Shown: positions 11,730-23,748 of the stretch, piece after piece
Layout of the letters: the number at the start of each line of letters is the position of its first letter
Position numbering within the stretch: the first letter of the stretch is position 1
DNA from: Vitellaria paradoxa
Lineage: Eukaryota; Streptophyta; Magnoliopsida; Ericales; Sapotaceae
Assembly (NCBI GenBank): GCA_019916065.1
Contig: CM034237.1
Location: 41,956,485 to 42,020,484 of the forward strand
Direction: 5' to 3'
Length of the DNA stretch: 64,000 nt
Notes under the pieces: model-generated
What the model was told of the DNA's origin: nothing
Seen by the model: the letters and a program-made list of their open reading frames with translations, nothing else
Database searches by the model: none
Made by a program: the position numbers and the translations under genes

Positions 11730-12082
11730 TTTTCAATCAAACTTGATAGAATTTGAGAAAATAATCAAACCCTGAAAAAGCATTCATTGCAGATTTTGAA
11801 AAATGTCATAAAAAATCACCATTCATGAAGCCTGGTAATATACACTCAACTCCTTGAGGTGAAGAATCGGAATCTGAAAGAAAAGTTCTCCCAGAATTGC
11901 ACATAATTTTCCCCCAAACTCCAATTTGATCTATTGAAATCTGCCCAGTTCCGGACTTTCGGCAAACCATTCAACTCCAAAGATTTTACGAAATGAAAAT
12001 AAAAATCTAGAGAAATCGAAATCGACCAAGAAATCATTTTTTTTGGACTACTGAAAAATGGGTAGCTCTCAAAAATCAATAC
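11730..12082 (-). other. Likely start of CDF-like intron 1
   Basis: This is minus-strand sequence directly after the splice-donor-like AAG|GTATTG at 12083/12082. It has no Dof-domain coding sequence. The reading frame of exon 1 runs on for some distance but loses all CDF-like character after the donor. CDF genes typically have a short first exon and a second exon carrying the Dof zinc finger; that exon is not in the window. Confidence 0.6.
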
Positions 12083-12337
12083 CTTGCTGTCTAATTGCGC
12101 ATCTCCAAGTCTGTCCCGAGGGGAAGAAGAGGTTGAAGGAGAGAGGAGGTTACGATGGGACGAAGACTGTTGTTGTTGCTGTTCCTGATCACCATCACCA
12201 TTACCATCATCATCGTCAGCATGAGCATGAAAATGGGTTGTTGCTCTTGTGGCTGTAGCGGCAGAGGCTTGCTCGTTGGGAGGCAATGGAATCGTCATCC
12301 CAAACAGCTTGATCGCCAGGTCTTTCAATTCCGACAC
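12083..12337 (-). CDS. CDF-like Dof transcription factor, exon 1 only (start codon doubtful)
   Basis: On the minus strand the translation contains SELKDLAIKLFGMTIPLP, the N-terminal motif of CYCLING DOF FACTOR proteins, which repress photoperiod-flowering genes in the nucleus; this motif recruits TOPLESS co-repressors in Arabidopsis CDF1. It is followed by a His/Asp run (HFHAHADDDD), a Gln run and a Ser/Pro stretch, then a donor-like AAG|GTATTG. The CDF consensus usually begins MSE..KDPAIKLFG. Here the codon where Met is expected is GTG (12335-12337) and the Pro is Leu. The frame is open upstream to a TAG near 12419 but contains no ATG; the next in-frame ATG is inside the motif. The Dof domain is missing, in the gap or absent. 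It may be a pseudogene, a gene with an upstream exon, or an allele with a start-codon change. Confidence 0.72.
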
Positions 12338-12484
12338 ACCTGTACTCTTTTTTTTTTTTTTCCCCGGCAAGTTTCTTTGATTGTCTCTCTCTAAATTTTT
12401 TGATTGTTTCTCTCTCTAGACTTGGAGTGAATTGGCGTGGTTTCTTCTTTAGATTTTGGTCGGTATAATGAACGGTGTGAGCGT

Positions 12485-12493
12485 GCCACGTCA
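12485..12493 (-). promoter_or_regulatory. Hybrid C/G-box (bZIP-type), copy 2
   Basis: Minus-strand TGACGTGGC about 150 bp upstream of the CDF-like exon, identical to copy 1. It is a candidate light- or ABA-related bZIP site, judged by motif only. Confidence 0.4.
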
Positions 12494-14414
12494 GCGGCTG
12501 GGACTGAATGCTCACCCACAAGTCTTTGTGGCCTCAAGAGACCTTTCTTGGGTTTGGGGCTGTGTTTTGTTCTCTCGTTTGATTCTTCCCCCACGCACCC
12601 ACATTACTTTCTGTTTTTTAAACAAAGGGGTAGTGCTTTGCATCCCTCCCTCCTTTTTTGTCCATGTCACCAACCCTTTTTCCGCTCCTTCTGCTTCTTT
12701 TCACTTAAAAAATTTTAATAATTAAAATAGGGATGATAAATTTAATCTTGTTTCTAAATTCTGTAAAGCTCTCCAAGAAGAAATGACATTTTGACTACAT
12801 TTGTTGGTAAATAGGAATAATAAATTGGAATGGAAAACTCATTTCTACGTTCTTTGTCATTACTGATACATTTACGGAAAGTGAAAATATTGTTCTTATT
12901 CCAACAAAATTTGAAAATAAATATCACCTCCCTTGAGGGATGGTTTCAAAATTTTCATTATATAATGAAACTAGAGAGAGATTGAGAGTGTGGTTGTTAA
13001 CTTAAAAAGAAAAAATGAATCTTTTTTACCTAAAATTATTAATTTAATAAAAAGTTAATTTTTTTGTGCATTTGGCAACATTAATAACTTTTGGTGCAAA
13101 ATTTATTTTTTTTTTTTAAAAAAAGTAGCTAATTTGTAAAAGATAATTTTTTATCCGTTCGACAAATTAACAACTTTTAAAATGGTAAATTTTGGTAGTC
13201 ACTAAACGAACTCCAAGTAAAAATAAGGAGATGAAAAATATAAAATTAAATGTTGACTGTATCCATCACCACCTCCAAGCACTCATCCATCTATCTACAC
13301 AATTTCTGCATCTACTGCTAAGTGCTCATCTTAACTACTATCACCATCATTAACCCATCTATAACCTTCACTACCACCTCCACCAATACCCGCCCACACC
13401 CACCACTATCACTATCACCACTTGCCCATGTGGCCAGCTCCACTAGCCACTTGCTCATCACCACCACCTCTATTACTACCTACTCATTTTCCTTAGTATC
13501 ACAACTATCACAACCATTTATATACCACTTTTTTAAAGATTTTTTATTTTTATTTTCATTTTATTTTAATTTAAATTAATATTAAAATGACTAAAATTTT
13601 CATTCTACCTTTACTTAACTTAACAACCAAACAAATGAATAAAAATACTCGTTATTTCTAGTATTGTTTAATTTGACAATCAAATAAATGAATGAAAATG
13701 ATTATTTCATTTCATTCCCACTTTCATTTCATTCGAATTCTCATGCACTAAATCTTAGTTAAAGCAAAAGTTAAATCAATTAATAATAGTTTTCTTACTC
13801 TTAGATTATGTCAATTTGTTTTAATACATTTAATATCACAATTTCAAATCTAGAACTAATATAGGAGGGAAAAGTACCTAACCACTTGGGATATCTTTTA
13901 GTCCCATGTCAAAAATTTTAAAAGCCATTGTTGGCATCATTATCCCTCGTAAATATTCAATGTATTTGACATACTCAAAAAATTATAAAAATATTTTTTT
14001 CATTCAATTTTTTGTTCATTGTAATTTTAAATAAGTATTGTAGAATGAAGTGGGCGTGCAAGTAAAAATAATTCGAAATTTTATCAGTATTAGATCCAAA
14101 TGAATCATGGATACCTCGCTCCTTGTATGATTTGAAAGGAGATGTGACCAAACACATGCTAGACTCCTCTGTAACTACCCTATTACCCACTCAAAATGTA
14201 GATAGAAGAATGCTCTTCTCTTCTCTCTCTTTTCTTTTTTTTTTTTGGTAAAAAAAAAACTTTGTACATTCACTTTAATCGGTATTTTTTTCTTTTTCTA
14301 ATATAGGTACCATTTGATTTGGTGAACAAATTTTAAATAGAAATGAATCAATTTTTGCTTCTTAAGCGTTTGGCAAAATACTAATTTTTATTATTTTTCT
14401 ACTCAGTTATACTG

Positions 14415-14640
14415 ACTTGCTCAACTCAGTCCCTTGGGGTTAGTCAAATTGACTTGTGGATATGCTCCTCACAGAAATCACATGAGTTCGATTTCTGACT
14501 TAAGCGGAATGTGCGTAAGAGGTAGCGTATATCTTCCCAATTTACGCATTGGCTATGCGATTCGTTGAGAGCTGCAACAAATCGGTGTGAGCTCTGGGTT
14601 ACCAAAAAAAAAAAAAAAGAGAAAAAACTTGCTCAGCTCA
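14415..14640 (+). mobile_element. Intact tRNA-derived SINE (copy 2, empty of Cassandra)
   Basis: Body about 14429-14626 with target duplications ACTTGCTCAACTCA (14415-14428) and ACTTGCTCAGCTCA (14627-14640), one mismatch. It has tRNA-like A and B boxes and a 3' tail that is nearly pure A. It shows the pre-insertion state of the SINE broken by Cassandra in copy 1. Confidence 0.87.
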
Positions 14641-15339
14641 AAAGTTATATAAATAAATGACGATGCAAATGTTACAACCACGCAATTCTAATGTCCTTCT
14701 ATTATCAATGTTATTTTGAGATAGTTAACACTTAGTCTAACACGAAAGATCACCAACAACATCCCTTTTCGATTTACGAACACCGAGTGACAATTAGTTA
14801 CACATGTGAACCACAAACTATACTATTTTAATTTGACTACGGCAAATTTGCATCTCCAGAATGCTCCCTATCTTGAACCAGAAAGTACACCACAACCTTC
14901 CATCAGCCCTTCTTTCATAGCTCACGATAAGTATCCATCCGTCAGTAGATATCGATTTTTGCATTGTCCACTAAATCACAATATCAATACATTAATTAAC
15001 TTCCATCACCAATAACTAATCTTTAATTATATATATCAACTGGGATCATCTAATATTTTGTAAAATTAATTTTATCATTATCAAGAATATAGATCCCATC
15101 CATATATATATATATATATATTATTGTTTCATCGTGAGATCAATAACAATAGAGTATCTTAACCAATAAAATAATTGGATGATACAACTTTAACCTTCCA
15201 ATACCCAGTATTTAGTTTTGGCCATTTATGTATTATTTTAGGCCAATAAAATAGATAGACTGAGATTGGGCCAGTTTATTTTATTTTTCCTACGCTGGGT
15301 CTAGCTCGAATTGATATTGAGTTAAACAACTAGGCCAAT

Positions 15340-15719
15340 GGCCCAGCCATTCTTTTCTCTTTCTGTTCTTTCTTTTCTTGCATCTTTTTTCTCTTTTTCC
15401 TTTGCGGTTTTCAAAGCGTGAGAGAGAGAGAGAGAGAGAGAGAGAGTAGCTAGAGAGAGAAAGTAGTGCTCCGAGAAAGAAGGCTGACATATATGAGGTA
15501 GTATTCGACACTATGAATCTCGTGGTAGTATCTATTTTCCGTAGTTTCACTCGAGGTGAAAGAAATCGATGCTAGAAGTTTGGAAGCTAAAACCAAAATA
15601 TTCTCATTTCTTCTTTTCTCTTCGGATTCCAGGTAAATGGGACTTATATTTGTGTTTTTGACGTTTCTAGGATGATTTGATATATTATATGCTTGATTTA
15701 GTTGAGTATTGTGAAATTT

Positions 15720-15761
<42 letters not shown>

Positions 15762-17030
15762 GAATACATATGCATATATATGTGGAGATTTTGTAAATAT
15801 TTGAGTTACTCTCGGATTAAATGTTGTAAAAACATGTAATTTAAGTGTTCAAGTGTCTTTATATGATTTATTGTTGACATTGAGGCTTAGATGAGTGATT
15901 TGGGGACATTTTAGAGTTGGGGTTTCGTTGAAAATGAACCCAGAAATTGAGTGGTTCGGACAGCAGATCCTGGCATCCAGATGGCATTTGGTAGTAAGGC
16001 TAGGACACTTGCATTTGGTGTTGGCATCCGGACGGCATTGGGCAGAATGTCCAGAAATGAAAAAATTTTGAATTATAAACGCCTGTTTTGTGCCCAAACC
16101 CATTAATTGTTGGCTTTAAAAGATTAAATATACCTCAAATCATCATTAAGGTTAATGGGAATACATTTTTATATTGAGTTGATATTTATTTACATGATTG
16201 AATATATCATGTGCATGGAGCTGGGGTTTCATCATTCAGTTGATATTATGATTATTGATTGGCTGAGAGTGCCATGTTGATGTCATTTACGTGCTGAAAC
16301 ACGAGTCATATATATATGGACATGATCCTTGATTTTAAGAAAAAAATTGATAAAATAAAACTTTGAAATTACTGGATGATCTCATATCAATATATATGAC
16401 TGGAGATTAGTCATTAGAGTTGGGACGTTAATTTTGAGATGATATTATTATGAGATTTTTTTGACCTGCAGCTAGACCCTACTTGAGCAAAATAGATGCC
16501 TGACTAGGGTGTAACTTGGTTCTATATTAGAAGGGACAGAGGGTGTAACTTGGTTCCCCTAAGTCTTACACCAGTGGGAGGTGTAACTTGGTTTCCCACT
16601 TATGATATATTTTGAGATACTAGAAGGGACAGAGGGTGTAACTCGGTTCCCCTAAGTCTTACACCAGTGGGAGGTGTAACTTGGTTTCCCACTTATGATA
16701 TATTTTGAGATACACATTCTTCGTTAGTGTAAATGGTATGGTTAGTGATCTCGCCGTTTTACTAAGTGTTATTCATCCCTGGATAAGGTTGAGGATAGGT
16801 AGAGATTAGAGAATGCATTGGCCATTACATTACATCACATGCACATTGTTATATTATATTTTGGTAGATATTATTGTAAGTTATGTTATATACTTTATTA
16901 TTATTCACTCATGCACACTTGCACAGTCCTATCTACTGGATAGTAGTATTTACCCCATTTTTATTTCAGGTGATCCCACGAAACCAAGAAATAGCCACCT
17001 GCAGTTTAGTTAAGACTAATAGATCAACTT
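15340..17030 (+). other. Transcribed-looking block (copy 2 of 3770-5400)
   Basis: It holds a (GA)n tract at about 15419-15446, donor-like CAG|GTAAAT (GT at 15633-15634), an (AT)n run at about 15722-15757 in the intron-like part, and an acceptor-like TTTCAG at 16964-16969. Conservation of both splice-like sites in the two copies is the main reason to list it. No coding sequence follows. Confidence 0.35.
16528..16713. repeat. 93-bp tandem duplication unique to copy 2
   Basis: Units 16528-16620 and 16621-16713 both start TAGAAGGGACAGAGGGTGTA and end in TTTTGAGATAC. Copy 1 has one unit (from about 4985), so the duplication arose after the two copies separated. Confidence 0.9.
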
Positions 17031-20000
17031 AGCATATTATTTTGTTTCATCATTGGATTAATATACACTTATTTGTGCGACTCGAGGTGTGGGTCCCAAA
17101 CTTATTTACATTTTGAGATTGTATCATTACTATAATGTTATTTTGGCTGTGTAAGCCTTGGATTGTGCCACCAGGGTGTGATGTCAGATTTTATTTTGAT
17201 GATATTATTTCATTATCTCGAGATGGGAATAAGGGACGATATTAGAGGCTCTAACTGTCATTTTTACATTATGACTTGACCTTAGCACAGGTGTTTATTT
17301 ATTTTATTTAGTTCCTATATTTTCATGCCGTCCATTCTGGACAATTAAGTTAGGGGACTGACAAACCTCATGCTAATAATTTGCACTAAAAATGCTAATA
17401 ATTTCATATAATATGATGATTTAGTGGGAAGACATGCTAAAATTAATAGCCAAGGAAAAGGCTTTAAAATAAAGGATATGAATAACTTTTAAAACAAAAT
17501 TTTAAATTTTTTCCTAGCTCCGTTCGAATCTCGTCTAAATGGTGACAATCGTTCAAACCCCGTTCAAATGACACTCACTAATGACAAATTCTGGGTTCGT
17601 CTTCAAACCAAAAATCAACTCCTAATAACCCTAAATTACCATTTAAAGCCACAACTTCAACAAATAATCAAATAAAAACATGTAATGACCTCAAGAATAT
17701 GGTAAGACATATATATATATATACATCAAATGCGCACGTGTATGTGCACACAACCTTATACACATATATGCATCATCAAATTTCCTCAAATACATTTGCA
17801 TAAATCTACCTAAGATCATGCAAGAATACAAAATAAACACACAGAGAGTTTTGTTTACCTTTGATTTGAAGATAAGAATATGAAAATAAAAAGAACTAAC
17901 TTAAAGTCTCAAGCTTTAAGGGCCTAAATCTCCCACCATGGTCACCATTTTAGTGAACAGGCACCACCACGATATTCACCATGCCGAGAGAATCGAAATT
18001 GATCCTATGATCTTGCTTCGAGACACTCACTCACTCTCTTGCTCTCCCCTCCTCTCTTTCTCCTTTTACTGCTTCACTGTCAGAAGAAAATAAGAAGAAG
18101 AAATAAGAAATGATAGAGGAAAGAAAGAAGAAGAAAGAAAGGAAAGAAAAGGTGAGTCTCTCGGCTCGCTCCCAAACCTAAACATAGTTTGGGGTTTTAC
18201 TGCAGCCCAAGAAAATAGTATAAATATCATATATAACTCAGGCTAAATTTCAAGCCTTAGTATTTAAATCACCAAGAATCTCAAATAGTGGCTAAAATTA
18301 AATAGCAAGTATAACAGAAATACGATCAATACAATGGCTTCATTATACTGGAGGTGATTTGTGAGTTAATTTGTGCTCTGAATTCATATTGATGGGATGA
18401 ATTAAATTTAAAAAGAAATAACATTGCAACACACCTTAAATTAATTTTCAAAATTTCCTATTTTATCTTCTTTAGTTTTTAGACACAGTGCAAGTCTTTC
18501 GAATATGTATAACTTTTAATAAATCGGGTCCTGAATCGAACCTAAGCCATACTCATCTATTGACAAACTTCATTAGAAGCATATGTTTGCTATCGCCATT
18601 TTAGTGTTTGTGAGAGTAGCGTTTGTCTTGAATTAATCAGCAATATCATTCGATGAGCTAATAAGTTTTCGTATACATGCATATGTTGAATTTGAATTAA
18701 TGTAAGCAGAAAAAAACAGACTTGATGAGTTTAGAATGAGCTTAAAAGTATATCAAATTGAAAATTGCGAGGGAACCGAAGACATTAATTTAAGAGCATA
18801 AATAACTTGCATAGTTTTGAATTTTCTTGACAACCGCAAGGTATTAAGAAGATCAAACCTGTCATACGACTAGCATGATGATCAAAGGGCTCAATTATTA
18901 AAATGTTCCATTAATAAATGGACGCGCGCAGCAGCAGAACGAAATTCATTTGTTTTGCCTAACGATTACCTCCTAAAATATCTTAATTTTGAAATAAAAT
19001 ACAAAATATTTTAATATTCCATTTGGGTGGTAAATGGTCTATAATTACCAAATTTTATATACAAAACAGTTGAGCAGGGATTTACTGTTTGACCTCAGTT
19101 CATGTAAATAGTTGGTCAAATATGTTATGCATGATTTTTTTTTTTCTTTTTAATTCAGAATGTAAATATTTCCAAAGACAATGAACTAAGTTATATAATA
19201 TTAGCTCTTGTGTTCAGAACCGATTTAAACACCAGATAATTTAAATAATCGCAACTCCAAATTTAAAAATATAGATATAAATTTAATATTTTAAATTTAT
19301 TCGCTATTTAATTTCAATGCTTATGTTAATTTGAAATAGTTTTAAAACTTATCTTAATTCATAAAAAACAAAAAAATACGTATCTATAATATATTTATTA
19401 AATGAATTAATTTAAATGGATTTTATTTCTTTTTACTTTTATCAATGCTAAGATATTCTCCCTCATCCTTAATTCTAATAGTGACTTATACAATTAGAAA
19501 ATATATTTAATGATTATTAGTTTTAAATTAGTTATATAATAGTTGTCTCAAATTATTGTTTAAAAAGCTATGTTAAAATTTAATAAGCAATTCTATGTCT
19601 CAAATGATTAGAAGAATTATCTTTAAATAAAAATTTTAAAATATTTTATATTATACTAAAATTTTTATAAAATATTTAAAAATTTTTCAATTTCATTTTA
19701 AGTTTCAGATAAAATTTACTCATCTCCAATGTTACTATTTAAAACGTTTTCACTTTTTGTACGAATAACTCCTCTTTGGAAAATGGGAAGAATGTTCTAT
19801 ACATCTTTGACCAAGTTAATTGTATTGAATTTAGTAATAAACAGATTAGCTACTTCTATTTTAATATCTCTTTTTGTTTGTTTTATATAATTCTTTTCAT
19901 CAAAATTTTATTTTCTTTTATTTTTTTATGACTTTTAGGTCCAAAATTTTTAAACACTTATTAGGTTTAAAATATTAGTATATGCAAACTTTCAAAAATA

Positions 20001-20499
20001 TATAAAAGGTTTTAGACCCAAATTTATTTTTTCAACATTAACTCTCCAAATAGTTTCAAATAGTTTGATACGACCTTAACTTCTATATCCACCAAAAAGG
20101 GCTTTAAGAAGAGTACTCGTGTATAAAAATGTTATAAAAATATGTTCAAGAAATATGTAAAGCAAGTGCTCCACTACCGTTTGACATTTTTCTTATAAAA
20201 ATGTATAAAAAATAATGTCTGACATTTTTCTTTTCTTTTTTTTTTCCAAGTATCTTTTAATAATGCTCCACCACCGTTTGGAGTGTCAAAAAATAAAATA
20301 AAATAAAGTAAAATAAATCTCTATAAATTACTAAAATTCTCTATTATACATTTACACATTTCCAGTTTACTAATTTCAAAAAATTTCAATATTTCACTTA
20401 AAAAAAATCTAAAAAGAGATTAATCGAGTGCGTAAATTTTTTTTGACAAGCATATTCTTCAAGTGGGAAGCTTTTAAACGAGTACCATTGTCGCTATTT

Positions 20500-20715
20500 T
20501 TTTAATTCGTTAAAATAAATTTGAAAAAATCATTCTAACGGTTTTAGTGCTGTGTATCTCAAAAGAAATTTTTTGAATATGTTAGAATAGATTTGGAAAA
20601 CCATTCTAACGGTTTACCATTGTCGAGAGAGAGAAAGTAGAACTATTGTGAGAACATTAAGTGCTGATTTTTTGAATCCATTAAAATGGATTTGGAAAAC
20701 CATTTAAACGGTTTG
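20500..20715. repeat. Three tandem hairpin motifs around AACGGTT (copy 2)
   Basis: Matches 8930-9170, with the same succession of ATTCTAACGG and GATTTGGAAAA words. Sequence between units has drifted more than the stems. Confidence 0.5.
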
Positions 20716-21738
20716 TTACTATTCATATCTAAAAAATATACTTTGAAAATAAAACATCATATGTCAAAATTAACCCAAAATCATATTTTATCTCAATTTA
20801 TCTTGATTTTTTCTTTTTTTTACTACTCCAAATGCTAGATATTTCAAACAAAATTGGAGCCTATGATAGTAATTTTTGTCAAGTTCATATATTCTACTGA
20901 GTGTTGCATTTTGTGGTGGTTGTTGCTGTTGTCTTCTTTTTTTTTTTTCTTTTTTATTTTTCTCTTTTTCTTTTTTTTTTTTTTTTCAGTTAATTCGCCA
21001 TCCATGTCAATTTGATACATTTATCGAAGAATTTAATAAACATGTGTTTAGGGGTGAATTTAGAATTTAAGACTTGTTTGGAGTAAATAAAAGATTTAAA
21101 TACAAAGAGGACTAAGTTGCAAAAAATTTAGACTGAACAAAAAGTTTAAAAAAGAGTAGGATAAATTTAAAAAAATTAATTAAAAAAATTTTAGTTCAAG
21201 CTACTCAAGTCACAATTCAAAGCCGTCCTAGGATCAGTCTACACTTGCATTTATTCTCTCAAATTCTTTTATTAGTTTTTTTTGTAACACTGGAATTTTA
21301 ATTGGGCCTAATTTAATAATTTATGAAAATTTTAGCTATTATATATTTGGACTTGTACTCAGATGACAACCATTTTTTGTTGGGGGGGGGGGGAGTTGGA
21401 CCCAAAACAAGTTGTTGGGCCCGAAGTATTCAAGCCGATTTATTCTTTTTTCCCCGCTACAAATTTAAGAAAAAAAATTTCGATGAAGCCTCCATGCATT
21501 GCAATATTTATTTTTAATTTTCTAAAATTTATAACAATAAAAAATTTATAAAACATCACTATTCATTCTAAGAACTTTTATAAGATTTACGTGTTGCTAT
21601 TTTGCAATGAGAATAAACTTGTAATTAAACTCTTCAAACTCTCAAGTAATGTTTTTAGTACCACTTTATTTTTATTTTTTGTTCATTCTATAATTTTGAT
21701 CCTGTTAAAACACATGTAATTGATATATTTCACTACAT

Positions 21739-21999
21739 ATAAGTAAACAAACTTTTTTTTTTTTTTTTTTTTTTTTAACCGAGGATATCTGGGGCATCTT
21801 ATGCATGTAATTGATATATTTCATTGCATATAAGTAAACATACTTCTTTTTTTATTTTTTAACCGATAATATCTGGCCCATCTTGCATGCACCTCGACTA
21901 ATTCTTGGGGTCCGGAGGAGTTTCAAACTAATGACTACTAAGGAGCAAACTTAATATCTTACTAATTGAACAAATTCTCAGGATTATAAGTAAACATAT
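21739..21999 (-). mobile_element. tRNA-derived SINE with duplicated tail (copy 2)
   Basis: Equivalent to the copy-1 SINE at 10105-10239. The T-rich end (the SINE tail on the minus strand) and adjoining flank are duplicated: TGATATATTTCA plus ATAAGTAAACA occur at about 21721-21750 and 21810-21840. Target-like repeats are ATAAGTAAACAAAC (21739-21752) and ATAAGTAAACATAT (21986-21999). Confidence 0.75.
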
Positions 22000-22171
22000 T
22001 CACATAAAACTAATTCTTAGTCTTAATGCTAAGTAATTAGAATTTTTTTCAGTATTTTAAACCAAAAAAATTAAACATATAAGTCACCAAAATATACTTT
22101 TATTATAATACTATCAATGCGACGTCATTTTCTCTCTTTTAACAGTAATGATTATTAGTCGTTGAATATAT

Positions 22172-22627
22172 AAATGTAAATTACTCATTATATATAATAT
22201 AAATAAATATATATTACTCATTACTTCTAATGATTATCTGAAGTTTATAATTAACCCAAGAGCAAACTAGAATTTGTAAAAATTGAAGATGCTTGTGTCC
22301 TAAACACAGTTATAAAATCCAAATTTGTCCATTAAAATTAAAAAAAATAAATAAATTTTAATACTACGGAATCCCCAACTTATAAGTTGGTCCAATTGTG
22401 ATAAGTTTTTTGTTTTATGATTTTTTTCACTAAAAATTGATTTTCAAAAAATGTCCACTCATTTTTATTCCTAATTGATTTTTTTATTTTTAAATAAGTT
22501 TTGGATATTTTTTTTAAATAAATATAAATACTACGCTAAAAATTTCTAAAACAAAAAGAAGAAAGTTACATTTTAGTAAGAAAATTTATATAAAATGAAA
22601 CTATAGCAAAAGTACTCAACATATTTT
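22172..22627. other. AT-rich intergenic sequence
   Basis: No gene, repeat family or regulatory signal that I can name. It is unique to the right side of copy 2. Confidence 0.6.
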
Positions 22628-22919
22628 TAAAATGTTAGAATAAAAGAAGAAGAAAAGAATTATGTATTAATATTGATGTCTGTTAATGAGAATGCAAGGT
22701 TACAAGATCTCTTATATAAGAGGACAATAATCCTAATCTTGATAGGAGATAGTAATCCTAATTATGATAAGATATACAAAATAAGGAATGAGATAGTAAT
22801 AATTAGGATATACAAAATAAAGAATGAGATAGTAATCCTAATTATGATAGGATATACAAAATAAAGAATGCATAAATTAAAGAATACTAATTATATATAT
22901 TATTAAATCTAACATAAAA
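22628..22919. mobile_element. Solo LTR (282 bp) with 5-bp target duplication
   Basis: The element at 22633-22914 starts TGTTAGA and ends TCTAACA, perfect 7-bp inverted ends of the TG...CA type, and is flanked by TAAAA on both sides (22628-22632, 22915-22919). Inside is a TACAAGATCTCTTATATAAG stretch common in plant LTRs and three diverged repeats of AGTAATCCTAATTATGATA. No internal region is present, so this is a solo LTR or, less likely, a small TRIM remnant. The target duplication is low complexity. Confidence 0.75.
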
Positions 22920-23713
22920 TATGAAGGCAGCCTACAATATTATTTTTAAATCATTATTCTCACTATCTTCCACCAAAAATTCCTCGTATGATCATATTCA
23001 TACATTTGTATAGAAAACTTTTTATATTTGAAAAGAAAATGTTAATGTTACAGCAATTATTATTAATTTATGATACAATCATTTATTATTATTAATATTT
23101 TTATTTAAAATTATATTTAATAATATATATTTTATTAAAATTAATTATTGTTAAAATAATAATTATTATGATGACTTATTTTATTATAATATTTTACTAA
23201 AATTAAATATTAACTTTTACCTTTAACTAATTTACTTTTATTCTAAGTATAACTAACTTTTATTCTTTCTAAATTTTTAGCATTCTAACAGTAATATAAT
23301 TATTACCTTTGAAGCTCCGCCGCATACACAACCCCACGAGGCTAGCCACGGGGGCTCTGTTTGGTCTCAACTCGGCGATTGGGTACCTCCTAATGCCGGT
23401 GACCATGTCGTAAAAATATAATTTTTTTAAACAAAATCTTAAAAAAAAAAAACTTTTTTGCAACTTATTATTATTTATCAAGAATGTGTATTTCATTCCA
23501 TCATATTAAAAAGTGTAACCAAACAGTAAAATAGAAATAATCATTATATTCTTATTTAAATTTTTGTTATCAACCAAACAATGAAATGAAATTCATATTT
23601 CATTCAATTTCATCATTGATTCCATTCTCACTTCTCATTCCATTTCCTACCATTTTCACCTATCAAACATGACATTAGTTTCAAGTGATGGATTAGCATC
23701 CTTCAATCTAATA

Positions 23714-23748
<35 letters not shown>

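Larger units (their letters stand above)
12344..22171. repeat. Right copy of the ~10-kb direct duplication
   Basis: Pairs with 1-10427. It includes the immediate 5' flank and probable promoter of the CDF-like exon. Differences from copy 1 are: no Cassandra, an extra 93-bp tandem unit (16528-16713), a T-rich insertion near 20900-20995, loss of about 130 bp corresponding to 8497-8632, a longer (AT)n near 15722-15757, and an internal duplication in the distal SINE. The poly-A run next to the CDF exon is 14 bp here and 13 bp in copy 1. Other stretches in this block hold no gene I can support. Confidence 0.9.

Noticed and set aside
11846..12370. 174-residue open frame as a complete protein
   Set aside because: It begins at TTG, and its second half lies past a splice-donor-like site and has no CDF character; only 12083-12337 is kept as exon.
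12437..12725. Plus-strand frames downstream of the CDF exon, also at 92-379
   Set aside because: They start at GTG, contain no domain, and are the promoter/5' UTR side of the CDF-like gene. Similarity between the copies reflects the block duplication.
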